A DNA stretch of 64,000 nt from the NCBI RefSeq assembly GCF_010119245.1, contig NZ_WNKG01000007.1, positions 62,001 to 126,000 on the forward strand, read 5' to 3'. The translations under genes were made by a program, and so were the position numbers. The DNA comes from Cyclobacterium salsum (GTDB lineage: Bacteria; Bacteroidota; Bacteroidia; Cytophagales; Cyclobacteriaceae). Position 1 is the stretch's first letter. Each line of letters starts with the position of its first letter. Positions 10,101-17,215 of the stretch are shown piece after piece. A model generated the notes under the pieces. The model made no database searches and was not told where the DNA came from. It saw only the letters and a program-made list of their open reading frames with translations.

Positions 10101-10296
10101 CCAAAGGGGTAGCAACCGTTCTGGCACAAACTTCCGCGTTTGCACCCCTGTATTTGGCCTTTATCGCGACCGAAGGAGGAGCAATGTCTGGAAATAATTC
10201 AACAGGAAGTGTGACAAAGGACAACAAGCCCAACAGCACAAAAAAAAGGGAAATGACCAGGGATAATACCGGACGCTTTATAAATAAATTAAACAT
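7120..10296 (-). CDS. RND multidrug efflux pump, inner-membrane permease (HAE1/AcrB type)
   Basis: A complete 1058-residue HAE1-type pump with two repeats of one TM helix, a large periplasmic loop and five or six TM helices. Signatures include the N-terminal FIKRPVLSLVISLFFVLLG, GIVVDNAIVVVEAV (the TM4 acidic proton relay), and the second-half GLLGKNAILIVEFA. The periplasmic stretch GNLNYGRISKLDGRPAAS matches the pore-domain region. It uses the proton gradient to expel hydrophobic compounds through the adjacent adaptor and channel. No regulator gene adjoins the operon. Confidence 0.95.
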   Translation of the reverse strand: MFNLFIKRPVLSLVISLFFVLLGLLSFVTLPVELFPDIAPPSVAIKAKYRGANAEVCARTVATPLEKVINGVPGMTYMTSVSSNRGTTIIKVYFEAGTDPDLAAVEVQNRISTVVNELPEEVVKAGVTVEKQVEGLLMYINVASEDTSLDEAFIYNFTDLNVLQELRRVDGVGFAEIMSTKDYSMRVWLKPDRMTAYSVATNDVVDAIRNQNVEAAPGQLGISSGKDMQMLQYVLKYTGKFFEPKQYENLVVRANSDGSILRLKDIADIEFGNLNYGRISKLDGRPAASIMVIQRPGSNASEVISKVKQRMENIKAGSFPSGMDYKISYDVSRFLNASIQEVLVTLVEAFILVFIVVFIFLQDFRSTLIPTLAVPVALIGTLFFMQWLGFSINLLTLFALVLAIGIVVDNAIVVVEAVHAKMEKEGLAPRAATFAAMKEISGAIIAITMVMSAVFIPVAFMSGPVGIFYRQFSLTLAFAIFISGINALTLTPALCAILLQNHYGMEKKHTLLQRFFDWFNRTYTFFESKYYQYITYIVPRKGITTLILIGFFAATWGISQILPTGFIPTEDQSMVYVNVTTPVGATVERTEKVLDELILKLEGNEAVESVSSLAGYSLGNGLSGASYGMAMVNLKSWDERKDLPIQETLDSFRSLAEDISDAKIDFFLPPTVSGFGNSSGFQMKVLDQTGTGNLDRLATITNDLIKELEAAPEINNAFTDFDPTFPQFIVHIDQDMAAKNGVTIANALSTMQILLGGMYVSDFVRFEQMYDVMLQAGPQYRASPEDVMNLHVKNNVGEMVPISSFLTMEKAYGPEQLTRFNMYNSSTVKGAAAPGYSSGDVIAAIERITTEKLPQGYGHDWYGMSREEVGSGNQAIVIFLICLLFVYLILSAQYESFLLPLPVILSLPIGVFGAFFALYVLGLQNNIYAQVALIMLIGLLGKNAILIVEFAIQKRDAGHSVIQAAVEGAVTRLRPILMTSFAFIAGLLPLAMATGAGALGNRSIGTAAAGGMLIGTIFGLIVIPGLYVIFAHFTFKKIDSEPDIVLKEEEAPVSFSNN

Positions 10297-10308
10297 GATT
10301 GATTTCGC

Positions 10309-11487
10309 TTAACGGGTCTGCACTACTTCGGCTACTGCATTTTCATCCACTGAGGGCTCGATCGCTTCTTCATCCGAACCCACGATCTTTGGTTGAATGG
10401 TCATCCCGTTCTCAATGTTCTGAATGCCTTCAAATACCAGGCTTTCGCCCTCTTCCAATCCGGATTCTACGATGTAATAATGAGAAAATCTTGCCCTTGG
10501 GATAAAACTTCTCATTTCTACCTTATTGTTTTCATCCACTACGTAGACAAAACTCCGGTCCTGAATTTCAAAAACGGCCTTCTGGGGAATGATGATGGCA
10601 TCCCGAACCCGGTTGGTCAGGATTATTTTACCGGTAGACCCGTGCTTCAGGATCTTGCTGGGATTTGGAAACCGCGCTCTAAATGCGATGGAGCCCGTAT
10701 TGGCATTGAATTCACCCTGCATGGTTTCGATCATCCCTTTAAATGGATAGGGTGAACCGTCGGCTAACACCAGCTCTACCACGTTATTTTCTGCCGTTTC
10801 ATCCTTAGCCTTGATGTATTCCAGGTATTCGCGTTCCGAAACATTGAAATACACGTGCACCGAACTTACATCGGATACGGTGGTCAGTAAGCTGCCTTCA
10901 TCAATCAAACTTCCGGTACGCAGCGGGATCCTATCCGTAATCCCGTCAAATGGAGCGCGGATTTCCGTATAAGACAATTGAACGGCCGCATTGGCCTCGG
11001 CAGACCTTGCTTCCTCTATCTTAGCCATTACGGCATCGTATTTGGCCCGGGTCAGGTTCAGTTCAGATTCTGAAATCACATTGTTGTCTACCAAAATCTT
11101 CAACCGCTCCACCTCAAATTCCATCACCTTGGCCTCTGCCTTGGCACTTTCCAGGTTGGCCTTGGCTTTAGCCAGATCTGCCCTGTATTCCTGGTCATTC
11201 GTTTTGAAAAGGATCTGACCCTTTTTTACTTCTTTCCCTTCGTCCACATACACCTTTTCCAAAAAGCCTTCTGCCCGAGCCCTCAATTCCACGTTTTGGA
11301 TGGCTTTAATGTCTGCCACATAATCCCGGTGCAAGATGGTGTCCTTGGCCACCACCTTAATTACCGGAAACTCCCTGAGGGAGGAAGAGCTGTTGTCAGC
11401 TTTTTCTTTTTCACTACATGAAAAAATAATACTGCATGCGGAAAGAAAAAAAACGATTCCGGCACCTTTTAATTTACTTCTTTTCAT
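10309..11487 (-). CDS. RND efflux periplasmic adaptor (membrane fusion protein), lipoprotein
   Basis: A 392-residue MFP/HlyD-type adaptor. It has a lipoprotein signal (SIIFSC), the lipoyl-like half-motif VELRARAEGFLEKVYVDEG, an alpha-helical hairpin rich in Ala/Lys/Glu (about residues 95-165), the second lipoyl half (YTEIRAPFDGITDRIPLRTG), and a beta-barrel and membrane-proximal domain. It bridges the pump and the outer-membrane channel. First gene of the operon, 12 bp before the pump gene; the 250-bp upstream gap must hold the promoter. Confidence 0.93.
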   Translation of the reverse strand: MKRSKLKGAGIVFFLSACSIIFSCSEKEKADNSSSSLREFPVIKVVAKDTILHRDYVADIKAIQNVELRARAEGFLEKVYVDEGKEVKKGQILFKTNDQEYRADLAKAKANLESAKAEAKVMEFEVERLKILVDNNVISESELNLTRAKYDAVMAKIEEARSAEANAAVQLSYTEIRAPFDGITDRIPLRTGSLIDEGSLLTTVSDVSSVHVYFNVSEREYLEYIKAKDETAENNVVELVLADGSPYPFKGMIETMQGEFNANTGSIAFRARFPNPSKILKHGSTGKIILTNRVRDAIIIPQKAVFEIQDRSFVYVVDENNKVEMRSFIPRARFSHYYIVESGLEEGESLVFEGIQNIENGMTIQPKIVGSDEEAIEPSVDENAVAEVVQTR

Positions 11488-11738
11488 TTCAAATTCTCCT
11501 ACAATTAACCTTCACAATCTTTATTTCTATGACCATGAAGATACTTAAAACCAGGCATAATTAATATAATTTATCTTTCTAACCAAGGGATAAATCTCCC
11601 AGGTTGGATATTCCAGCGATCAACGGGAAATATATTGGATAAATAAAACGTAATTCAACTTTTATCCCGATCGCATGGGTTTTCTGTTATTTTTGTGATT
11701 GGTTTCACATCTCCACGATCCTAACAACGTTTCATTTT

Positions 11739-12803
11739 ATGAAAAAAATCCTTACCGGAATGCTCGTTTTGATGCTTTCATTTCAGGAAAGCTACGCTCA
11801 AGCCGTCCCAAACCCTAGAAATTACCTGGCCTATTTTGTGACAGATCAATTGATCGTGGATGGAAAGCTGACCGACTCGTCCTGGGAGCAGGCCCCCTGG
11901 TCAGAGCCTTTTCTGGACATTCAAGGACCGGACTTTCCCAAACCCCGGCAACTTACCAGAATGAAAATGCTATGGGACGAAGCATTCTTATACATAGGTG
12001 TACGGCTGGAGGAAAATCATATCTGGGCAACCTATACGGAGAGGGAATCCGTGATCTTTCATGAAAATGACATCGAGGTTTTTCTGGATCCCGATGGAGA
12101 TACCCATCATTATTACGAATTGGAAATCAATGCACTCGGAACCGTCTGGGACTTAATGCTCACGCGTCCCTATCGGGATGGTGGAAAACCCATCAATGGA
12201 TGGAACATCAACGATTTTCGTCATGCCATCCACCTGGAGGGAACCCTGAACGATCCCACGGATGAAGATGACTTCTGGTCCATAGAGATGGCCATTCCAT
12301 GGAAAAGCCTTTCTCAATCCGGGCCCAATTTCCGGGCTCCGCAATCCGGAAACCAATGGAAAATTAATTTTTCAAGGGTTCAATGGCAGATTGAAGCCGA
12401 TGGGTCCGGCTACCAAAAGAAAATTAACCCGGAGACGGGAAAACCCTTCCCAGAGGACAACTGGGTCTGGTCTCCGATGGGGCTGGTAAACATGCACCTT
12501 CCCGATCGTTGGGGGCTGGTTCAGTTTTCGGACATTCCGGTCGGTACGGGAACGGAACCCTTCGTACCTAACCCGGACGAACTCGTAAAAAGAGCATTAC
12601 GTGAACTTTACGAGGCCCAACGGAAACTTTATGCCGAGCAGGGTCATTATAGTACCCATCCGGAAGGCTTAAAGCGAACCAGTGAATTGGAGAAGGTGTT
12701 CTTTGAGGTAAGCGATACCCGGTTTAAACTTTCTTCGCCTTCATTGGTGAACAAAGACCAGCGGTGGTATATTACGGAAGACGGCAGAATTTGGAAAGAA
12801 TGA
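11739..12803 (+). CDS. Secreted CBM9-like (DOMON-type) carbohydrate-binding family protein
   Basis: A Sec signal peptide (cleavage near ESYAQA) is followed by a CBM9/DOMON-like sandwich over residues ~30-260: VDGKLTDSSWEQAPWSEPF, DEAFLYIGVRLEE, ENDIEVFLDPDGDTHHYYEL and WSIEMAIPWKSL are typical. Such modules bind sugars, often with calcium, or heme. The last ~80 residues form a charged helical extension (VKRALRELYEAQRKLYAEQG) plus a small C-terminal piece. No catalytic domain is visible. Monocistronic; an unusual repeat element begins 5 bp after the stop. Confidence 0.82.
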   Translation: MKKILTGMLVLMLSFQESYAQAVPNPRNYLAYFVTDQLIVDGKLTDSSWEQAPWSEPFLDIQGPDFPKPRQLTRMKMLWDEAFLYIGVRLEENHIWATYTERESVIFHENDIEVFLDPDGDTHHYYELEINALGTVWDLMLTRPYRDGGKPINGWNINDFRHAIHLEGTLNDPTDEDDFWSIEMAIPWKSLSQSGPNFRAPQSGNQWKINFSRVQWQIEADGSGYQKKINPETGKPFPEDNWVWSPMGLVNMHLPDRWGLVQFSDIPVGTGTEPFVPNPDELVKRALRELYEAQRKLYAEQGHYSTHPEGLKRTSELEKVFFEVSDTRFKLSSPSLVNKDQRWYITEDGRIWKE

Positions 12804-12807
12804 AATC

Positions 12808-12826
12808 ATGCCTGTCTGACAGGCAT
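12808..12826. repeat. Perfect 19-nt palindrome at the start of an intergenic element
   Basis: ATGCCTGTC and GACAGGCAT (9-bp arms) around one central T, just after the CBM9-like gene. Its GACAGG/CCTGTC core recurs about 80 bp downstream at 12903-12908. Confidence 0.8.
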
Positions 12827-12878
12827 AACGCAAACGAACCGGAGGGATATGCCCGGATCGCTATCGGGGAAAGCAGGC

Positions 12879-12908
12879 GAGATGCTCCCGATTTAGGATC
12901 GCGACAGG
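12879..12908 (-). repeat. Copy 1 of a diverged intergenic repeat
   Basis: Read on the minus strand, this 30-nt segment begins CCTGTCGCGATCCTAAATCG and matches 47301-47330 (plus strand) at 24 of 30 positions by my count. It lies in the non-coding gap between the CBM9-like and DUF4382 genes, and with the palindrome at 12808-12826 looks like a ~100-bp REP- or MITE-like element. Confidence 0.55.
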
Positions 12909-12956
12909 CAGGTGACCTCGAAACACAAAAATAAACAGATGAAATAACCCTAAATA

Positions 12957-13793
12957 ATGGTAAACAATATAGGTAAGGCCGCATTTTATTCCGGTATGGC
13001 AACCCTGAAACGGTTGGCTGTTTTCTGTCTGCTGCCTGGATTCCTGGCAGCTTGCGAAGATACCTCCCTGGAAAATCGCTCGCTGGTCAATATTCTACTA
13101 ATAGATGCGCCGGGGGATTTTGATGAGGTGTGGATAGAGGTGTTGGGTGTGGAAGTATTACCTTCCGGGGTCAGGGGAAGTTCGGAGAATGTAAGCTGGA
13201 TTGACATTCCCTACCAGGCAGCAAGCAATATCGTGCGCATCAGTGACCTTGTAAACGACCAAAGACTATTGATCGGCCGGACAGAAATCCAATCCGGAAC
13301 TATCAATGGAATCCGGCTTCGGCTGGGTGAAGAAATGTATCTGGTCAGGGATGAAATTCGGATAGATTTGGAGCCAGCTTCAAATCTGGAAACGTTACTG
13401 GATCTGGACGTATCCATCGACGTTCAGGCGGGACTTTCCTATGACTTATATATTGACATTGACCTGGCACAATCCATTCAACAAAGCACCGGAGAAAATT
13501 TTCAACTAATCCCCGAAGTCAGGGCTTTTGTCACTGAACAAACCGCAGCCATCAGCGGCACGGTGTTGCCCCGGAATATTCGACCTCATATTTTTGCGAT
13601 AAGCGATACCGATACCCTAGCCACGCTAACCGAGAGCACTGGAGGGTTTCATATGAAAGGTTTGCCTCCTACGGACTACCGGATTTTAGTAGATGCACCT
13701 TCCGAATACCTGGATACTGCCTTTTGGGTCAGTACCAAACCTGATACACTGGTAACCTTACCGAATATAACCCTTCAGCTTGAAAACCCCTGA
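12957..13793 (+). CDS. DUF4382 domain-containing lipoprotein
   Basis: A 278-residue exported lipoprotein. The lipobox GFLAAC follows a hydrophobic stretch starting at MATLKRLAVF, so the true start may be the ATG at 12996 rather than 12957. The body matches the DUF4382 pattern: VNILLIDAPGDFDEVWIEVL, then RLRLGE, LDVSIDVQAG and a beta-rich C-terminus that resembles a carboxypeptidase-regulatory-like module (AISGTVLPRN, HMKGLPPTDYRILVDAP). Function unknown; surface or periplasmic location is inferred. Its stop overlaps the ribD start (TGATG), so it may be the first gene of the ribD operon. Confidence 0.8.
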   Translation: MVNNIGKAAFYSGMATLKRLAVFCLLPGFLAACEDTSLENRSLVNILLIDAPGDFDEVWIEVLGVEVLPSGVRGSSENVSWIDIPYQAASNIVRISDLVNDQRLLIGRTEIQSGTINGIRLRLGEEMYLVRDEIRIDLEPASNLETLLDLDVSIDVQAGLSYDLYIDIDLAQSIQQSTGENFQLIPEVRAFVTEQTAAISGTVLPRNIRPHIFAISDTDTLATLTESTGGFHMKGLPPTDYRILVDAPSEYLDTAFWVSTKPDTLVTLPNITLQLENP

Positions 13794-14857
13794 TGGAGAA
13801 GAATCACCAAAGCCCTGAAGAAGCGACGACTAGCCAAGACCTGCTATTTATGCGCAGGGCCATGGAGTTGGCATCCTTGGGACAGGGACAGGTCAGTCCC
13901 AATCCCATGGTAGGTTGTGTAATTGTTCACGAGAGGATGATCATCGGAGAAGGCTATCACCGGCTGTACGGGCGAGAACACGCCGAAGTCAACGCCATTG
14001 CCAGCGTAGAGGATAGCAGCCTTCTTCCTGCCTCCACCCTATATGTCACGCTTGAACCCTGTGCTCATCATGGAAAAACTCCTCCTTGTGCGGATCTAAT
14101 CGTCCACCATCAATTCAAAAGAGTGGTTGTCGGAGCCGTGGACAGCAATCCACTGGTAGGTGGTAAAGGGATCAAGCGACTTGAAGAAGCCGGAATCCAG
14201 GTGGATAGGGGATTATTGGAACAAGAAATACGCTATCAAAACCGGCGCTTTTTTACCCAGATGGAGAAAGGAAGGCCCTATATCCTGCTGAAATGGGCGC
14301 AGACCAGAGATGGTTATATCGCCCGGAGCAACTACGATAGCAAATGGATTAGCAACCCGCTTAGCCGGCAATTGGTCCATCGCTGGCGGGCGGAGGAACG
14401 GGCGATTCTGGTCGGCACAAACACCGCCCAATACGATGATCCGCAGCTAAATGTCCGGGACTGGACTGGAAAAAACCCGATCAGACTGGTGATAGACAAA
14501 CAACTAAGGCTGCCTTCGTCATTAAAGCTTTTTGATGATTCCCAGCCTACGCTGATTTATAACCTGAAGGAGGACAAAATTGCCGGACAAACCCAATGGG
14601 TTCAAATGGATCTGGATTTTGGCCTAAAAAACATACTCGAAGACTTACAACAACGAAACGTCCAAAGTCTGATGGTGGAGGGGGGTGCGGCCCTGCTTCG
14701 CGACTTTATTGGGCAGGGTCTTTGGGATGAAGCCCGGGTATTCACCGGGACCAATCGATTCGGCCTGGGGATTCCGGCACCGGTGCTTCCGGGTTTCCCT
14801 GTCGAACAATTTTTGCTGGATCAGGACCTGCTACAAACCTACACTAACCATGAGTGA
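13793..14857 (+). CDS. ribD: Riboflavin biosynthesis protein RibD (deaminase/reductase)
   Basis: A bifunctional enzyme of 354 residues. The N-terminal deaminase carries zinc ligands in GREHAEVNAIA and LEPCAHHGKTPPCADL; the C-terminal reductase begins around LKWAQTRDGYIA and includes the NADPH-binding LMVEGGAALLRDF. It deaminates and then reduces the pyrimidine intermediate in riboflavin synthesis. Other rib genes are not in the window. Its first codon overlaps the upstream DUF4382 stop and its end overlaps the next gene by 8 bp, indicating translational coupling. Confidence 0.95.
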   Translation: MEKNHQSPEEATTSQDLLFMRRAMELASLGQGQVSPNPMVGCVIVHERMIIGEGYHRLYGREHAEVNAIASVEDSSLLPASTLYVTLEPCAHHGKTPPCADLIVHHQFKRVVVGAVDSNPLVGGKGIKRLEEAGIQVDRGLLEQEIRYQNRRFFTQMEKGRPYILLKWAQTRDGYIARSNYDSKWISNPLSRQLVHRWRAEERAILVGTNTAQYDDPQLNVRDWTGKNPIRLVIDKQLRLPSSLKLFDDSQPTLIYNLKEDKIAGQTQWVQMDLDFGLKNILEDLQQRNVQSLMVEGGAALLRDFIGQGLWDEARVFTGTNRFGLGIPAPVLPGFPVEQFLLDQDLLQTYTNHE

Positions 14858-15332
14858 AGAACTACACCTACCGCTTAATAGCGGAAAGAATGAATTGTAT
14901 TCGGCACTGCTGCCACAATTAGAAGCCCTTTTGGCAGCCGAAAGCGATCTGATCGCCAATCTGGCGAATATGGCTGCGGTATTAAAAGAGGCATTTGGGT
15001 TTCTATGGGTAGGCTTTTACCTGGTCAGGGAAGATCAACTGCTGCTGGGACCCTTTCAGGGCCCGGTGGCCTGCACACGAATTGGCTTTGGCAAGGGGGT
15101 CTGTGGAAAAGCCTGGGAAACCGGCCAAACCCAGGTCGTTCCTGATGTGGAAGCCTTTCCGGGCCACATTGCCTGCAGCAGCGCCTCCCGTTCTGAAATA
15201 GTGGTGCCCCTATATGCCAAGGGAAAGGTGGTGGCCGTACTGGATGTCGATTCCGAAAAGGTGGGCCATTTTGATACCACCGACCAGCAGTACCTTGAAA
15301 AAATGGTGTCGCTTATTTCCTTTCCCGGATAA
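14850..15332 (+). CDS. Free methionine-(R)-sulfoxide reductase (GAF domain)
   Basis: A single 160-residue GAF domain of the fRMsr type: FLWVGFYLVREDQL, LGPFQGPVACTRIGFGKGVC and FPGHIAC hold the three conserved cysteines, close to positions 84, 94 and 118. The enzyme reduces free Met-R-O as part of oxidative-damage repair. I place the start at ATG 14850, inside the ribD 3' end, because homology begins there; an upstream in-frame ATG at 14685 lies deep in ribD and is unlikely. Second gene of the ribD-fRMsr-rdgB-udk cluster. Confidence 0.88.
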   Translation: MSEELHLPLNSGKNELYSALLPQLEALLAAESDLIANLANMAAVLKEAFGFLWVGFYLVREDQLLLGPFQGPVACTRIGFGKGVCGKAWETGQTQVVPDVEAFPGHIACSSASRSEIVVPLYAKGKVVAVLDVDSEKVGHFDTTDQQYLEKMVSLISFPG

Positions 15333-15351
15333 GCTGCCTTAGTTTTACATT

Positions 15352-15945
15352 ATGAAAATCTGTTTTGCTACTAATAATTCCAAAAAACTGGAAGAGGTGA
15401 AAGCGGCTTTGGGAGCTGATTTTGAGGTGGTATCCCTTGCTGATATTGGCTGCCAGGAGGAATTACCCGAGACGGGCGATACCCTACAACACAACGCCTT
15501 TCAAAAAGCCCGCTATGTACAGACACATTATGGTGTAGACTGCTTTGCCGATGATACCGGTCTGGAAGTGGAAGCACTGGACGGAAAACCGGGGGTGTAT
15601 TCCGGAAGATTTGCCGGAGAACCCCGAAGTGACGAACGAAACCTGTCGCTGTTATTGGAAAGAATGGCTGAAAAGGCTAACCGAAAAGCCGCTTTTCGAA
15701 CGGTCATTGCACTGCTTATGGGGAGTGAATCCCATGCTTTTGAAGGCAAGGTTGATGGTGAGATTCTGCAGCATCGCTCCGGTGAAGAGGGCTTTGGGTA
15801 CGATCCTGTTTTCCGGCCGGAAGGATATGAAAAAACCTTTGCAGAACTAACCCTACTGGAAAAAAACGCCATCAGCCACCGAGGCCGGGCCGTAAGGAAG
15901 TTAGCCGATTTCCTGAAGACACATCAAGCTGGAAAAACACCGTGA
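15352..15945 (+). CDS. rdgB: RdgB/HAM1 non-canonical purine NTP pyrophosphatase
   Basis: A 197-residue house-cleaning NTPase. Diagnostic parts are the N-terminal FATNNSKKLEEVKAAL (substrate-binding Thr-Asn-x-x-Lys pattern), CFADDTGLEVEALDGKPGVY with the catalytic Asp, and GFGYDPVFRPEGY followed by SHRGRA. It hydrolyses dITP, ITP and XTP to monophosphates, keeping deaminated purines out of DNA. It follows fRMsr after 19 bp and precedes udk by 25 bp; all share one strand. Confidence 0.95.
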   Translation: MKICFATNNSKKLEEVKAALGADFEVVSLADIGCQEELPETGDTLQHNAFQKARYVQTHYGVDCFADDTGLEVEALDGKPGVYSGRFAGEPRSDERNLSLLLERMAEKANRKAAFRTVIALLMGSESHAFEGKVDGEILQHRSGEEGFGYDPVFRPEGYEKTFAELTLLEKNAISHRGRAVRKLADFLKTHQAGKTP

Positions 15946-15970
15946 CTGTAACTGACAACCACTATCGTCC

Positions 15971-16594
15971 ATGATGAACCCCTATATTATCGGCATCACA
16001 GGAGGAAGTGCCTCCGGAAAAACCCATTTCCTCGATCGCTTACTGCACGCCTTTGAACCAGGTCAGGTCTGCCTGATATCTCAGGACAACTACTACAAAC
16101 CCAGGAACCTACAACCGCTGGATGAGCGGGGCATTACCAACTTTGACACCCCACATTCCATTGATTTTGAGCAATACGCTAACGACATCCGTCGTATTCA
16201 ACAAGGGAAAAGTGTACAACGGCAGGAGTATACGTTTAACAATCCCAACAAAAAACCCCGGATGCTCACCTTTGAGCCGGCACCGGTGGTGGTCGTGGAA
16301 GGCATATTCGTGCTTTATTATCCCGAACTCGCCGCCCTACTGGACCTCAAAGTGTACATTGATGCCAAAGATCATATCAAATTGAAGCGGAGAATCGTGC
16401 GCGATAAAGTGGAGCGAGGATATGACCTGGATGACGTACTATACCGATACGAACAGCATGTGATGCCTACCTACGAAAAATACATCGCTCCATTCAAACA
16501 AGATGCGGACCTGATCGTACCCAATAATCAGGGATTCGAAAAAGCGCTGGAGGTAATCCGAACTTTTTTACACGTAAAAATAGCCAGCACCTAA
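15971..16594 (+). CDS. udk: Uridine kinase
   Basis: A 207-residue P-loop kinase with Walker A GGSASGKT near residue 10, SQDNYYKP (substrate-binding Asp and Tyr), NFDTPHSIDFEQY and VEGIFVLYYPEL. The RRIVRDKVERGYDLDDVLYRYEQHV lid region, here quoted only by its start RRIVRDK, is typical. It phosphorylates uridine and cytidine in pyrimidine salvage. The start has two Met codons. Last gene of the ribD cluster. Confidence 0.93.
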   Translation: MMNPYIIGITGGSASGKTHFLDRLLHAFEPGQVCLISQDNYYKPRNLQPLDERGITNFDTPHSIDFEQYANDIRRIQQGKSVQRQEYTFNNPNKKPRMLTFEPAPVVVVEGIFVLYYPELAALLDLKVYIDAKDHIKLKRRIVRDKVERGYDLDDVLYRYEQHVMPTYEKYIAPFKQDADLIVPNNQGFEKALEVIRTFLHVKIAST

Positions 16595-16726
16595 TAGCAT
16601 CCACCTGGATGGGCTTTTGCTGATTAGTTACACATTATAGACCTAAATAAAGCTAACCGCTTGAGATACAAGTGATTTATAGGTGAAAATAATGTTTAGA
16701 ATTACTAGTATCTAAAAAAATATTTC

Positions 16727-16734
16727 TATATTTG
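16727..16734 (+). promoter_or_regulatory. Bacteroidota -7 element placing the start near a leaderless ATG
   Basis: TATATTTG fits TAnnTTTG exactly. The next ATG is only 6 nt downstream (16741), so the transcript should start at or within a few bases of the codon. Confidence 0.55.
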
Positions 16735-16740
16735 CGGCCC

Positions 16741-17118
16741 ATGGAAAACAATAGGACAAATAGCGGAATCATACGCGAAAGGCTCACCCTCGTGCTGGTG
16801 TTGCTTTTTTGTACCTTTATTTCTGTTTCCGAATTCACCGTAGGATTGGATGCAAACAGCAGTCCTATTGACGTTCGTTTTGATCTGAGTGGAGACAGTT
16901 CCGAGGAGCAGCCGGGCGAGGAGGAGACGTTTATTCATACAGCGATAGATGCTGTGGTGCCCTTTGCATTGGTCGTGATAGATCAGGCCTATCAGCTGAT
17001 TTACGAGATTTCGAGTGAAGGAAACCCCCACCTGGCCTTCGAAGCATGTACCGATCCTTCTTTCAATCAGCTATTTGAAATACTTTTTGAGCAAATAATT
17101 TCCGTGAACGCTCCCTGA
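16741..17118 (+). CDS. Small exported or membrane-anchored hypothetical protein upstream of secDF
   Basis: A 125-residue protein with one N-terminal hydrophobic segment (LTLVLVLLFCTFISVSEF), then an acidic linker (SGDSSEEQPGEEET) and a soluble remainder with a second moderately hydrophobic stretch (AVVPFALVVIDQAYQLIY). I do not recognise a family. I prefer ATG 16741 over the in-frame TTG at 16732, which lies inside the promoter element. It precedes secDF by 97 bp on the same strand; a shared transcript is possible but not shown. Confidence 0.65.
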   Translation: MENNRTNSGIIRERLTLVLVLLFCTFISVSEFTVGLDANSSPIDVRFDLSGDSSEEQPGEEETFIHTAIDAVVPFALVVIDQAYQLIYEISSEGNPHLAFEACTDPSFNQLFEILFEQIISVNAP

Positions 17119-17215
17119 AAGCGAACTTATTTAAGTTCTTTCATTTTCATCGACGGACCAATTCCTTGGTCCGTAAAAAACAGTCAACAAAAAATCACTT
17201 TATTAATTTATAATC

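Noticed and set aside
5684-11487. The RND operon as a novel export system
   Set aside because: All three components carry standard family signatures in the standard adaptor-pump-channel order.
11580-11604. Imperfect hairpin AACC..GGGA-TAAATC-TCCC.GGTT upstream of the efflux operon
   Set aside because: Interrupted by bulges; could be an operator but is not strong enough to list.
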